Shown in pieces: positions 1-8,640 of a stretch of 64,000 nt of DNA. The translations under genes were made by a program, and so were the position numbers. The notes beneath the pieces are model-generated. The model was not told where the DNA came from. It searched no databases and saw only the letters and a list, made by a program, of their open reading frames with translations. Within the stretch, counting starts at the first letter, position 1. Each line of letters opens with the position of its first letter. The DNA is from Kiritimatiellia bacterium (lineage in GTDB: Bacteria > Verrucomicrobiota > Kiritimatiellia > RFP12 > UBA1067), in contig JAQIBS010000168.1 of assembly GCA_027858965.1 (NCBI GenBank), forward strand, positions 1 to 64,000, given 5' to 3'.

Positions 1-821
1 TTTGCGTCCTGCCACGTTAAGAGCGGCAACTCGATGGCCGTATCGCTCAGGAAATCATGCGCTCCAACAACAAACACTCCAAAAATCAACAATGCACAGT
101 TCAAAATTAGAATTGCTGCAACAGCGCTGTATACCCTTTTCAAATAAGGCATGGCAAAATCAGCCACATCAGCCGGTCCAAGGAAGCCAACAATATCATC
201 CAGCAAAAAAACACCGCGAATGGATGAGAAGGATGCCGCCTGCAACTTGATCCAATCCTCGAGAAAATCAGTGATCACATTCAGCATGGCATGGGTTCCC
301 TCAGGATCAAACTGCATCGCCATCAGAAATTCAGTGGTTCCCATAAGAAAGGAGGCAATGTTCAAAGGACCACGTGCCACAGCAAAGCGGATGGCATGTC
401 CCTCTGCCTCTATGGCCGGTTGCATCATCTGAAGCCGACGCAATGTAAAGGGAAGCAATCCGGCGCTGTAGACATCAGGTTTTGTCAGAACCAGCGCTTT
501 ATCGCTCTGTCCTCTCTCAATTGGCTCGGCAAAAGGGAGGTCATGCTCATGCCAAATCTGCCTTGCGCCAAATGCGGACGGCTCGGTGCACATACCATAC
601 TCCGACCAGAAACCAGGCATAAATGCGGCATCAGGAAATCTATGAACAGCCGCCATATTGGTACCCAACCAGACCTTGTCCGAGCTGTAATAATCCAGAA
701 TGGAGGCCTTGCCTGTCCATTCAGGCAGCCAGGGGCTGTCCGCTAGAAAGCCGCACATCGGCTTGTCGAATTTTTCGCCATTAATAACAGCGAGCAGTTG
801 TTCCCAGTGTTGTTGTGTCAT
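1..821 (-). CDS. Uroporphyrinogen decarboxylase (URO-D)-like protein, 3' side cut by the window and apparently disrupted
   Basis: This frame is missing from the ORF track because it has no stop before the window edge. Translation from the ATG at 819-821 gives MTQQHWEQLLAVINGEKFDKP, then WLGTNMAAVHRFPDAAF and RGPLNIASFLMGTTEF. This matches the URO-D-fold proteins common beside Gfo/Idh genes in PVC bacteria, which are usually methyltransferase/decarboxylase-like and not heme enzymes. After about residue 230 (near 131) the URO-D-like pattern stops. The frame continues through low-complexity sequence resembling an after-stop boundary array, so the gene may be truncated. It follows the upstream Gfo/Idh gene on the same strand. 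A tandem array abuts the start and no Shine-Dalgarno sequence is seen. The family call is fairly secure; the substrate is unknown. Confidence 0.7.
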   Translation of the reverse strand, partial: MTQQHWEQLLAVINGEKFDKPMCGFLADSPWLPEWTGKASILDYYSSDKVWLGTNMAAVHRFPDAAFMPGFWSEYGMCTEPSAFGARQIWHEHDLPFAEPIERGQSDKALVLTKPDVYSAGLLPFTLRRLQMMQPAIEAEGHAIRFAVARGPLNIASFLMGTTEFLMAMQFDPEGTHAMLNVITDFLEDWIKLQAASFSSIRGVFLLDDIVGFLGPADVADFAMPYLKRVYSAVAAILILNCALLIFGVFVVGAHDFLSDTAIELPLLTWQDA

Positions 822-825
822 AGTT

Positions 826-965
826 TTTCAGTGTCCAGTGTCCAGTGTTCAGTGTCCAGTGTTCAGTGTTCAGTGTCCAGTGTCCAGTGTTCAGTGTCCA
901 GTGTTCAGTGTTCAGTGTCCAGTGTTCAGTGTTCAGTGTCCAGTGTTAACTGTTAACTGTTCACT
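826..965. repeat. Tandem heptamer array (cagtgtc/cagtgtt)
   Basis: About twenty near-perfect heptamers, cagtgtc or cagtgtt, fill the gap between the Gfo/Idh stop (967) and the URO-D-like start (821). Near the stop codon the units change to aactgtt/cactgtt. On the coding (minus) strand the units read AACACTG or GACACTG ahead of the start codon. This is the most regular member of the window-wide boundary-array class. Confidence 0.9.
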
Positions 966-966
966 G

Positions 967-2355
967 TTAATTGCTAAGGCGTTCAAAGGCGCGGCGTGTT
1001 CCGTAAGGGGCACGCTCGGTGCGGGAGAGCATAGAGTTGGCCTCATCGTTGTTTACAAACTTCTCTGTTTTGTAATCCCATTCAAGTTTGCGTCCCAGCT
1101 TCATGCCGATATGCGCCACAAGACAAGCACTGCATGAACGATGTGCTGTCTCAGCTGGCACCAATGACTCTTTACGAGAGCGAATACAATCAACCCAGTT
1201 CTGGTGATGATTGCCACGATGCCTATAGAGGTGAATACCACTCTCAGGAATCTCAAATTTCAATATCTCCGGTTTGCTGGCATCCAACGCCTTGAGCTTA
1301 CGTCCTGGTGAAATGGGATCAGATGCAGTCATTTTGGCTCCACCACGACTGACAAAGATCCAGCGGCCATCCTCTCCTATAAAACGTACTCCATTGGGAA
1401 ACTTGTTCCAGATGCGCATCGTGGTGCCGTTCGCATAGGTCATCGTGATATCGTAATCACCGTGGACATCCCACAGTCCCTTGGTGTGAAACTGACCTTT
1501 GCCCTCAATAAACTTCGGCCCTTGACGTTCCCAACCCATCGCCCAGTGGGCGATATCCAGATGATGCGACCCCCAACCGGTTATCATTCCTGCACCAAAC
1601 TGCTCGCAACGCAACCAGCCAGGACGGCCACTTATCCCTTTAGGGTTATGCACACGATCCTGAGTATAATAAACCTCAGGAGTGGAACCCAGCCACATTT
1701 TGTAATCAAGAGCCTCAGGAACCGGCATCTCCTCTATTTTGCCGCCTGCTGGATCGCCGGGCAGACCGATCTCAATATGCTTTACCTTACCGATAGCCCC
1801 ATTGCGAACCAGCTCACAGGCACGATGGAACTGATTGCTTGAACGCTGCTGCGAACCGAGAAGAAAAACTCCCTTATTCATTGTCAGCGCATCACTAAAG
1901 AAACGCCCCTCGGCAATGGTCAGCGAGGCAGGTTTCTGCATATAAACATCTTTACCGGAAAATGAGGCCTCAACAGCGGGCTGACTGTGCCAGTGGTCGG
2001 GAGTCGAGATAGCAACCGCATCAATATCCTTGCGGGCAATAATCTCGTTGTAATCCTGATAGCCCTTTACATCAACAGAGGTCTTCTGCTTGGCATAGTA
2101 AGCGTTCATGTAATCAAGACCTGCTTTTATGCGCACTTTATCCAGATCTGCAATTGCAACATACTTAACGCCCTTACATTTGATGATCCCCGGAACATCC
2201 ATGGTTTTACCAATACGGCCAAAACCGATCTGGCCCACCTGAATGGTATTACTGGGAGCATCCGCACCTAAGACCGATGAAGGAATAATGGTTGGAAAAC
2301 CAACTGCGGCCGCTGCTGTTGCTGTTGCACCCATAAACTTGCGACGTGATATCAT
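967..2355 (-). CDS. Gfo/Idh/MocA family oxidoreductase with Tat signal
   Basis: A 462-residue exported NAD(P)-dependent oxidoreductase-like protein. It begins MISRRKFMG followed by an alanine-rich stretch, a twin-arginine (Tat) signal. The Rossmann segment contains VGQIGFGRIGKTM and AIADLDKVR. The family motif region ISTPDHWHSQPAVEA and DVYMQKPAS carries the EKP-like lysine as QKP. The C-terminal substrate domain has the WGSHHLDIAHWAMG pattern. The start has a GGGAG ribosome site. It is divergent from the XylR-like regulator gene and upstream of the URO-D-like gene, which suggests a regulated sugar or sugar-acid catabolic unit. The exact substrate cannot be read from the sequence. Confidence 0.9.
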   Translation of the reverse strand: MISRRKFMGATATAAAAVGFPTIIPSSVLGADAPSNTIQVGQIGFGRIGKTMDVPGIIKCKGVKYVAIADLDKVRIKAGLDYMNAYYAKQKTSVDVKGYQDYNEIIARKDIDAVAISTPDHWHSQPAVEASFSGKDVYMQKPASLTIAEGRFFSDALTMNKGVFLLGSQQRSSNQFHRACELVRNGAIGKVKHIEIGLPGDPAGGKIEEMPVPEALDYKMWLGSTPEVYYTQDRVHNPKGISGRPGWLRCEQFGAGMITGWGSHHLDIAHWAMGWERQGPKFIEGKGQFHTKGLWDVHGDYDITMTYANGTTMRIWNKFPNGVRFIGEDGRWIFVSRGGAKMTASDPISPGRKLKALDASKPEILKFEIPESGIHLYRHRGNHHQNWVDCIRSRKESLVPAETAHRSCSACLVAHIGMKLGRKLEWDYKTEKFVNNDEANSMLSRTERAPYGTRRAFERLSN

Positions 2356-2419
2356 CTCTGTTCTCCCGCTTATAATTAATTAAACTAAATTAACATCCAT
2401 TAGCATTCCACAGGATGCA

Positions 2420-2546
2420 TAGGCTGTTAGGCTGTTAGGCTGTTAGGCTGTTAGGCAAATCATCAAACTACTTTTTTGAGCACAATGCGCAACGAATATA
2501 CAAACATAAATGCCTAACATTCTAAACACCTAAACTCCTGCACCCT
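2420..2546. repeat. Boundary arrays in a divergent intergenic region
   Basis: The gap between the divergent Gfo/Idh and XylR-like genes holds two arrays. At 2420-2456 the octamer aggctgtt is repeated four times; read toward the Gfo/Idh start it is CCTAACAG. At 2508-2546 the plus strand reads cctaacattctaaacacctaaactcc, pointing toward the XylR-like start. Each array therefore presents a CCTAAC-type strand to its own downstream gene. Confidence 0.75.
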
Positions 2547-2643
2547 TTGAGATGCTTGTGTGATCAGTTAATCTATTTATAATAATACACTTTTATGAAA
2601 ATGTATATTGCAACTTATCCTCACTAAAGTGCATAATATTTGC

Positions 2644-3791
2644 ATGCGGTTAGAACAAAACAGAGAGGAACCATCAAACATTCTGATTCTGATGGAGTGG
2701 TATGATCATCATATCCGTCAGGGAATTGGTCGTTACGCACATGAACACAACTGGCACCTGACCATTGATGAACGCGCATCCATCCCCAAAGGGTGGCAGG
2801 GTGACGGCGTTCTGACTGTTTTCAATAAACGCACTGATATCGCCCAATATGTCCAACAGCTGAATATCCCGATAGTTGACATGGGGCTCTACCATCCGGA
2901 AATTAAACTTCCACGCGTTACCGGTGACAGCAAACGGATCAGCGCTCTGGCAGCAGAACATTTTGCAGAACGCGGATACAAGCATACGGCCTGGTTCTCA
3001 CGGGTTGGCACACCGATCGAACGGATGCGTTATGCGGGTTTTCGGGAAAGTTGCCTTAAACTCGGCCTCAATGAACCCCTGGAGTGGGTTTGGGAGAGAC
3101 ACTCCCCCGGCAGAGTCGACAGCTGGAAAGATCTGCGCAACTGGCTTGAGAAGGAGCTAAGAAAGGCCCCCGAGCCACTAGCCATACTCACATACAATGA
3201 TTATGATGCATCCAACATTCTCTACGTCTGTCAAAACGCTGACATCGATGTGCCTGATACAGTTGCCATTCTAGGTATTGACGATAATGAGCTGATATGC
3301 CTCAACCAGCCGGTCCCGCTTTCAAGCATAATTCATGATCTATTCCGGGTGGGTTATGAGGCTGCGGAGCTTCTGGATGCTCTCATACAAGGCATACACA
3401 CCCCAGCTACCCCCGACTAATACCACCTAAAGGAATTCAACTGCGACAGAGCACTGACTACACAGCCATCGAGGTGCCTGCTGTGCGAAAGGCCATCACA
3501 TTTATCAAAACAAATATCAAAAGAAGTATCGGAATCCAGGAGATTGCAAAGCATGCCGGAGTCTCGCGCAGCACCCTTGACCGGCTGTTTTTAGAAAATT
3601 TTAACAGAACTGTCTATACAGAGGTTCACAGAACACGCCTAAGTATAGTAAAATCCCTCCTGTCAACCACCGCACTCACAATACATGAGATTGCCAAACA
3701 AACCGGTTTTTGCCACGCGCAATACCTCAATAACCTTTTTAAACGCAGCGAAGGCATAACCCCGCGGGAATTCCGCAAACAGTATAAGTAG
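2644..3791 (+). pseudogene. XylR-like AraC-family regulator, split by a frameshift
   Basis: Two ORFs (2608-3420 and 3474-3791) together make one XylR-type regulator. The first has the LacI/periplasmic-binding-like sensor domain: NILILMEWYDHHIRQGIGRYA near the N-terminus and VAILGIDDNELICLNQPVPLSS near the end. The second is the AraC double helix-turn-helix ending EGITPREFRKQYK. The frame of the second ORF extends upstream as PPKGIQLRQSTDYTAIEVPAV, the usual linker, so one nucleotide appears to be missing near the C5 run at 3410-3414. The ATG at 2644 fits better than the upstream TTG at 2608. It is divergent from the Gfo/Idh oxidoreductase and is its likely regulator. Sequencing error and a real lesion are both possible. 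Confidence 0.8.
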
Positions 3792-3796
3792 AGGTT

Positions 3797-3968
3797 GAAA
3801 TGATTCAAATGGTTCAAATGGTTGAAATGGTTCAAATGCCTTCAACCGCTTTAACCTTCAACCCCTTTAACCTTCAACCCCTTTAACCGCTTCAACCCTT
3901 TTAACCGCTTCAACACTTTTAAACTTTAACATTTAAACATTAACCTTTAACCTTTTCAACCTTCAACA
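3797..3968. repeat. Paired boundary arrays (ggttcaaat then cttcaacc/ctttaacc)
   Basis: After the regulator stop the plus strand carries C-poor units (gttgaaatg, gttcaaatg). It then switches near 3838 to G-poor units (cttcaacc, ctttaacc, cttttaacc) that run into the ATG of the next gene. The two halves are reverse complements in type (GGTTGAAA versus TTTCAACC). No Shine-Dalgarno sequence is visible before 3969. Confidence 0.85.
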
Positions 3969-5708
3969 ATGTCCATATGCAAAACACAACTGACAGAGCC
4001 CTGTAAAAAAGAGCTGCTGAGAATTATAAGCTATGTCACCGACAGAGAGCTTAATACCCTGCTGAAAACAGAGCCCTCTTTCAGTGCAGGTGGATTTCGT
4101 TCACAAAAGCCGGCCATTCTGCGTAAACGTCTGGAACAGATTGCTCTTGGCGGTCCTCTTATATCCACTCGGATCCGCACCATACTGGCAGCCCACTGCC
4201 GCACCGATTCACTACTACGCTATATCTCTACTGAAACCCTGCCGGGATTATCAGCGGTTCTGGCAGCCCTGCTGGGCGCCCCTGTATTGATTACAGCCGC
4301 CCTGCTGGATAAGCGCCCGGAAGTGCGAGAAAAAGCAGAGGACTGGCTGCAGAAGAGTCCTCATTTCAAAGAACTGACCCAGGAATTTGCGGCTGGCGAA
4401 CTGGCAGACCGTTTTGCCGATATCACCGACCTAACCGGCGCGGAAGTCAACAATATCAAGATTGTAACCAAAGAAAGCTGGAATGAGCAGAAAGAGCGGC
4501 TGGAGCAGCGCATCAAAACCCTGCAAACCGAAAACCACCGCCTCAAAGGGGTAGACGACAAAAACAGCCGGACTAACACTCTCCTAAAAAAAGAGAAAGA
4601 GGAGAGTACCCGCTTAGAAACAAAGCTGAAAGAGGGTGAAAGCACTCTGCGGGCAATCCGCAAAGAGCTAGAACATGTTAAAGCGGAGCTTCAACGAGAA
4701 ACCACCCGACGTGAAGATCGTCTGCAGGCCGCTCTCGATATCAGTCTCTCTCAGGAATTTTATGGCTGGCTGGCCGAAGCAAAGGCCATTGAAATAGAGG
4801 CCGGAAATGAAACACCTGCCAGCGATGCCATTGTATTTGCCGAGCAGGCACTTAAAAAGCAGAAGCAGGTAGATCGACATAGCAAGAATCGATTGGAGCT
4901 GAGTGATCGGTTAGATCAGCTTAAAAAACTACATACCCAGGTCACTGAAAGCCTTCAGAGCGCAATCCATCAATGCCCTGAACTGAAGCAGGCCGAGAAA
5001 AAACTGGAAGAGGAGATCAACCATCTGGAAGAGCTGATCACCCCGCAACGGGCAGCCTCCCCCATAGAAGAGGTGCTGATCAACAAGATACACTCTGCCT
5101 CAGATGAATCTTTACCCAAACTGCGTACGCTGCCGAAGATGCTCAAAGATCTGAAGCTCCTCAGCACAAAATCCTTAAAAAGCGTTGAACTGGAGTTCAG
5201 CAAACGTCTCTCAGCCATTGAAGCCCTGGGCGTGCCCCAATCTCAGGAGATGCAATCACGCCAGGATGCGGCATCGAAGCTAGGCTGTGCGCTGGCAGGC
5301 AAAGCCCCCGCCATCCTGCTTCTCGACGGACACAACATTGTTTTCGGACTACCAGCCCGTTATATGCCGGGACGCGGAAAATCCGTCTCTGATGCACAAA
5401 AGAGGCAGCACTTAATTGACGACCTAGTTCGCATCACCGAACCCAATCCAGCGATGCGCTCCATACTGCTTTTCGATGGACACACCCGCAGCGACTCCGA
5501 TCCCTCGCCCAATGTCCGCGTAACCTACTCCGGCGGAGAGGGCGAACACCGAGCCGACAAAGTTATTATTGATCAGATCCGCTTTTTAAAAGGTGCCTAC
5601 CCAGATGCAACAGTACTACTGGTCAGTAACGATAATGATCTCTGCAAAGATGCCCGCCGCCTAGGGGCGCAAAACCTCTCAGTCCTGGACTTCGGCGGCT
5701 TTTTGTAA
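3969..5708 (+). CDS. Coiled-coil protein with C-terminal NYN/YacP-like PIN nuclease domain
   Basis: A 579-residue protein. The N-terminal part (about 1-150) is helical and HEAT-like. Residues about 165-430 are a long charged coiled coil (KESWNEQKERLEQRIKTLQ). The C-terminal 130 residues resemble the NYN/YacP branch of PIN-fold RNases, with acidic motifs LLLDGHNIVFG, ILLFDGHT, EHRADKVIIDQI and LLVSNDNDLCKDAR. A metal-dependent endoribonuclease is the natural inference; the RNA target is unknown. The start codon directly follows a G-poor repeat array without a Shine-Dalgarno sequence. The after-stop sequence (gtttaaaacgttgaaatcgttaaaag) is another boundary array. There is no operon partner. Confidence 0.7.
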   Translation: MSICKTQLTEPCKKELLRIISYVTDRELNTLLKTEPSFSAGGFRSQKPAILRKRLEQIALGGPLISTRIRTILAAHCRTDSLLRYISTETLPGLSAVLAALLGAPVLITAALLDKRPEVREKAEDWLQKSPHFKELTQEFAAGELADRFADITDLTGAEVNNIKIVTKESWNEQKERLEQRIKTLQTENHRLKGVDDKNSRTNTLLKKEKEESTRLETKLKEGESTLRAIRKELEHVKAELQRETTRREDRLQAALDISLSQEFYGWLAEAKAIEIEAGNETPASDAIVFAEQALKKQKQVDRHSKNRLELSDRLDQLKKLHTQVTESLQSAIHQCPELKQAEKKLEEEINHLEELITPQRAASPIEEVLINKIHSASDESLPKLRTLPKMLKDLKLLSTKSLKSVELEFSKRLSAIEALGVPQSQEMQSRQDAASKLGCALAGKAPAILLLDGHNIVFGLPARYMPGRGKSVSDAQKRQHLIDDLVRITEPNPAMRSILLFDGHTRSDSDPSPNVRVTYSGGEGEHRADKVIIDQIRFLKGAYPDATVLLVSNDNDLCKDARRLGAQNLSVLDFGGFL

Positions 5709-5710
5709 AA

Positions 5711-5746
5711 GTAGCGTTTAAAACGTTGAAATCGTTAAAAGCTACC
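5711..5746. repeat. After-stop boundary array with closing GTAGC/GCTAC stem
   Basis: Immediately after the NYN-domain gene, gtttaaaa, gttgaaat and gttaaaag units are flanked by gtagc and gctac, which can pair. The orientation is the reverse complement of the CTTTAAC-type arrays found before start codons. Confidence 0.55.
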
Positions 5747-5753
5747 AACGAGC

Positions 5754-6224
5754 TTAATGCTTATGCTCAGCCGGATAATATTCCAGCAGGGCTGTTACAC
5801 TCTCTTTGAGGGTTGCCACATATTTTGCATCGGTATTCTGTTTAACCTTCATTGCATTGATAATCACCGCATGATGCGCCTTGAGGCGTTCAACATAATC
5901 TTCCTGAGAGGGCTTTACACGCTGTGTCAGGTAGTAGTTCGAAATAGTCTCGATGATTTTCTGAGCATGCTCCTCTTTGTTGGTCACCCAGCGAACAAAC
6001 TGACTCTTTGACTGCACATCTTTTTCAAGAGCAAGTTTGTTCAACATGGAAATCGACTTATCAAGGGTCTCAACATCCTCAAGCATCATGACAACGCGTA
6101 CATTGTCAGAGTAGATACCACAGGGAATCTGACAGTGCGCCTGACTCTTTTGCGGAGCAAGAGCCAACAGCATTGCGGATAATATTATCGCGGACATCAT
6201 TGTAGTTATTCTTCGGTTCTTCAT
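5754..6224 (-). CDS. sodN: Nickel superoxide dismutase precursor
   Basis: A 156-residue protein with an N-terminal Sec signal ending KSQA. Cleavage there would expose HCQIPCGIY, the Ni-hook (H1, C2, C6) that binds nickel in NiSOD once His1 is the free N-terminus. The remaining 120 or so residues are helical (WVTNKEEHAQKIIETISNYYL), as expected for the NiSOD four-helix subunit, and the mature length of about 127 is close to the family norm. It disproportionates superoxide, here presumably in the periplasm. Classical NiSODs are matured by the SodX peptidase. No sodX is seen nearby, so signal peptidase I may generate His1. It is monocistronic. Confidence 0.9.
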   Translation of the reverse strand: MKNRRITTMMSAIILSAMLLALAPQKSQAHCQIPCGIYSDNVRVVMMLEDVETLDKSISMLNKLALEKDVQSKSQFVRWVTNKEEHAQKIIETISNYYLTQRVKPSQEDYVERLKAHHAVIINAMKVKQNTDAKYVATLKESVTALLEYYPAEHKH

Positions 6225-6326
6225 ATAATATTTCCTTTTTTGTTTTTTATGTTATGTATTCAGTTTAACCTTAGGTCATAAATATTACATCAGGTTAAAG
6301 AATGTGTCCATAGAGAAAATCGAAAT

Positions 6327-8366
6327 TTACTCCCCTCCCTGCAACAGCATCACCGTTCCGGGAGTTTTATAAACCCGCTGCGGCATGGCAAAATCTTCGG
6401 TCATAACCTGAGGAAGCAGAAAAACATCACCTTTGCTGTTACAGAAATACAACCTTGATTCAGATGGCTGCCGTCCATGGCCATCGGCCCATAGACCGTA
6501 GAAATCAGGATGCACATTTACCGGGCGACGCAGGTAGGTGTGATTGTACTCGCTGTTCCATGTCATCTTTTTGACACGTTTCCAGCTCTGCCCCGCATCA
6601 CAGGTCTCCCACATGGAGATCTCGCCGCCTGGATTGTAAGCCTGCGGACCTGTGCGGGTCGGACCGGTAATCCGCCAGCAGGTATCGCTGTCCATATAGA
6701 GCGAGCCGGTGTCGTAATTGTTGTCCGAGACAATCCCGGTATTGATATTGGTCCAGGAACTGCCATCCCAGCGAGCGATACGCCACTCACGTGGACCATT
6801 CTCCGGGCCGGACTCATAGCCCTTACTCAGAACAAACAGAATGTGCGGATTGCCCTGTGAATCATAGTTGATATCTTTCATATAGACATTGCGCGGCCAG
6901 CTTTCATACTCAAAAACAAGGGCGGGAGTTGCCGCATCAGAAATAGGAATGGTCAGAACGGTTCCATCTACCGTTGTCCAGGTAACTCCGAAATCATCAC
7001 TCTGCATATAGTAGAGGTTGGTGCGGTAGTTAAGCCCCAGCCCATCGGGATGCATATTAAAGGCGGTACCTGTTTTGAGTCCCCGCCACATGCGGCTGAC
7101 CTGATAATGCCCCCGCTCAATATAAGAGATCATCTGGCGTGAGCTCCACTCTGTTCCATCGGGATTACTGGTCATCAGGAACATTCCCCGTTCAGGTGAA
7201 TACCAGGTATGCATGAACATAAAACCTTTGCCCGGGTAATAGAAAGGCTGCGGATAGGAAAAATTGCCGGTATACATCACTCTGAAACGGCTGATATCAT
7301 GCGGGTTGACGGAGCGGGTAATGTAAGAGGGACGACCGGTCCCGTGGCTGCTGTGAAAGATCCAGATGTACCCTTGATCATCCAGGTTGATAACCGGATT
7401 GTCATGCGCATCCGTGGTGTACTTATCCATGATGCAAGTAGGACGCGCAACCTTGCCGGTATTATGATCGTAGTACGAAACCATATGAAAGAGTGTGCTG
7501 TTCTGTTCATCAGTGCCACCATAACAGAAGTAGGTGCGATTAGTCTCAGCAGAGTACCAGGCCATGGGAATGTGCTTGGCGCAGTAGGTTCCGAGACCTC
7601 CACTGTATTTATAAACATATTCATCGCCGGATTCCTGATTGAAATACCAGATACCGTTGAAACCGGTTCCAGGAGTACCCATCTCCAACAACTCTGCCGA
7701 GTCATACCAATACGCATCAGGACCACCCGCAATCTGAGAGATCAGCGAAGATTCGCCGACACCATCGCTGTTCCAGAGGGCAATCAGATCATTGGTTACA
7801 GAACCGGTTGTTACCTCCTGAAAGATCGAAGTAACCTCGTTGGAGGAGATAGCCCGGTTCCAGATACGAATATCCTCCATATATCCGGACATCATCCGGT
7901 CCGGTTTATCAGGAACCGCACCGATCTGCAGACTGTAGTCAAAGGCAGTGCGATTAACAGCAGCAGCGGTGGTTGCTTTGAGATAGCCGTTGGTATATAT
8001 CCTGATATAACTGCCGTCATAGGTGCCGGTATAGTGAATCCAGGTATTTGTCGGAGTTGGCAGTGCCTTGGCTGAAAGATAAGAGGGCGGATCGTTTTCG
8101 ACCAGCATACGAACCGCAGGGTCAACATCATAAAGGTAGAGGGTGAACCCACTTCCAGCCGCCCCCATATTAAGATAGATCTGTGAGGTATCCAGATCGC
8201 TCTTAACCCAGCAGGAGACTGAGAAGCCGGTTGGATCGACGGATATTTCACTCTGTGGCACCTCATAGTATGTCTGCCCGTCAAAGAAGATTCCATCTCC
8301 AGAAGGGTCCGCCTTCGCTAGGATTGCTATTAAAAATGTCAATATACACACAGATATTTTACACAT
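6327..8366 (-). CDS. Exported LamG plus BNR_4-type propeller protein
   Basis: The ORF opens at 8426, but MVTAESSFRTNN is encoded by a dispersed repeat. The ATG at 8366 gives a proper Sec signal (MCKISVCILTFLIAILAKA), so it is preferred. About residues 25-200 form a LamG/concanavalin-like domain (VDPTGFSVSCWVKSDLDTS; MMSGYMEDIRIWNRAIS). The rest is a BNR repeat propeller of the BNR_4 type (AWYSAETNRTYFCYGG; DNPVINLDDQGYIWIFHSSHG). That family is found among polysaccharide-degrading and polysaccharide-lyase-related proteins of marine PVC and Bacteroidetes. It is likely extracellular and glycan-acting; the reaction is unassigned. The C-terminus YKTPGTVMLLQGGE resembles the end of the neighbouring giant protein (APGTILLLR). 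Confidence 0.75.
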   Translation of the reverse strand: MCKISVCILTFLIAILAKADPSGDGIFFDGQTYYEVPQSEISVDPTGFSVSCWVKSDLDTSQIYLNMGAAGSGFTLYLYDVDPAVRMLVENDPPSYLSAKALPTPTNTWIHYTGTYDGSYIRIYTNGYLKATTAAAVNRTAFDYSLQIGAVPDKPDRMMSGYMEDIRIWNRAISSNEVTSIFQEVTTGSVTNDLIALWNSDGVGESSLISQIAGGPDAYWYDSAELLEMGTPGTGFNGIWYFNQESGDEYVYKYSGGLGTYCAKHIPMAWYSAETNRTYFCYGGTDEQNSTLFHMVSYYDHNTGKVARPTCIMDKYTTDAHDNPVINLDDQGYIWIFHSSHGTGRPSYITRSVNPHDISRFRVMYTGNFSYPQPFYYPGKGFMFMHTWYSPERGMFLMTSNPDGTEWSSRQMISYIERGHYQVSRMWRGLKTGTAFNMHPDGLGLNYRTNLYYMQSDDFGVTWTTVDGTVLTIPISDAATPALVFEYESWPRNVYMKDINYDSQGNPHILFVLSKGYESGPENGPREWRIARWDGSSWTNINTGIVSDNNYDTGSLYMDSDTCWRITGPTRTGPQAYNPGGEISMWETCDAGQSWKRVKKMTWNSEYNHTYLRRPVNVHPDFYGLWADGHGRQPSESRLYFCNSKGDVFLLPQVMTEDFAMPQRVYKTPGTVMLLQGGE

Positions 8367-8399
8367 AATATAACTCAACTCTGTTTTAAAATTATTAGT

Positions 8400-8427
8400 T
8401 CTAAAGCTGCTTTCAGCCGTAACCAAA
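8400..8427. repeat. Dispersed repeat B copy (CTAAAGCTGCTTTCAGCCG...)
   Basis: The core ctaaagctgctttcagccgtaaccaa recurs with few changes at 12733-12756 and 51204-51238. It also occurs in diverged form at 28450-28472 and in reverse at 52409-52441. Copies here and at 12.7 kb lie just upstream of exported-protein genes and lengthen their ORFs artificially. Confidence 0.75.
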
Positions 8428-8490
8428 TTAAGCTCTTGTGATGAACGGACCTATTTGTTCCAAATGTCCCTTTGTGTGTTAAACGTCGCA

Positions 8491-8572
8491 GCTTTAATCA
8501 ACAACTTACAAAAATGGTTGCCTAACTTTCTTGTTTTTCGTGACAGGAGTTGATTAAATAGCAACTAAAGCT
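8491..8572. repeat. Dispersed palindromic element A, copy 1
   Basis: The element reads gctttaatcaac, then acttacaaaaatgg, then tttcttgttttt, tgacaggagttgattaaatagcaactaaag. TTAATCAAC (8494-8502) pairs perfectly with GTTGATTAA (8549-8557). Related copies lie at 25690-25778 and, inverted, at 27104-27186. Partial copies lie near 34160-34198 and 35027-35107. Confidence 0.8.
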
Positions 8573-8640
8573 GGGATGCAGCTTCAGTTACACAAGTACG
8601 CCAAACAGCAGATGCGTCCAATTCACTTCGATGCAAACCA

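Noticed and set aside
826-965. CRISPR-like array
   Set aside because: Units are 7 nt without spacers; it is a simple tandem array.
7209-8075. Plus-strand ORF of 288 aa inside the LamG/BNR gene
   Set aside because: It is the antisense shadow of a well-supported minus-strand gene; the translation has no recognisable domain.
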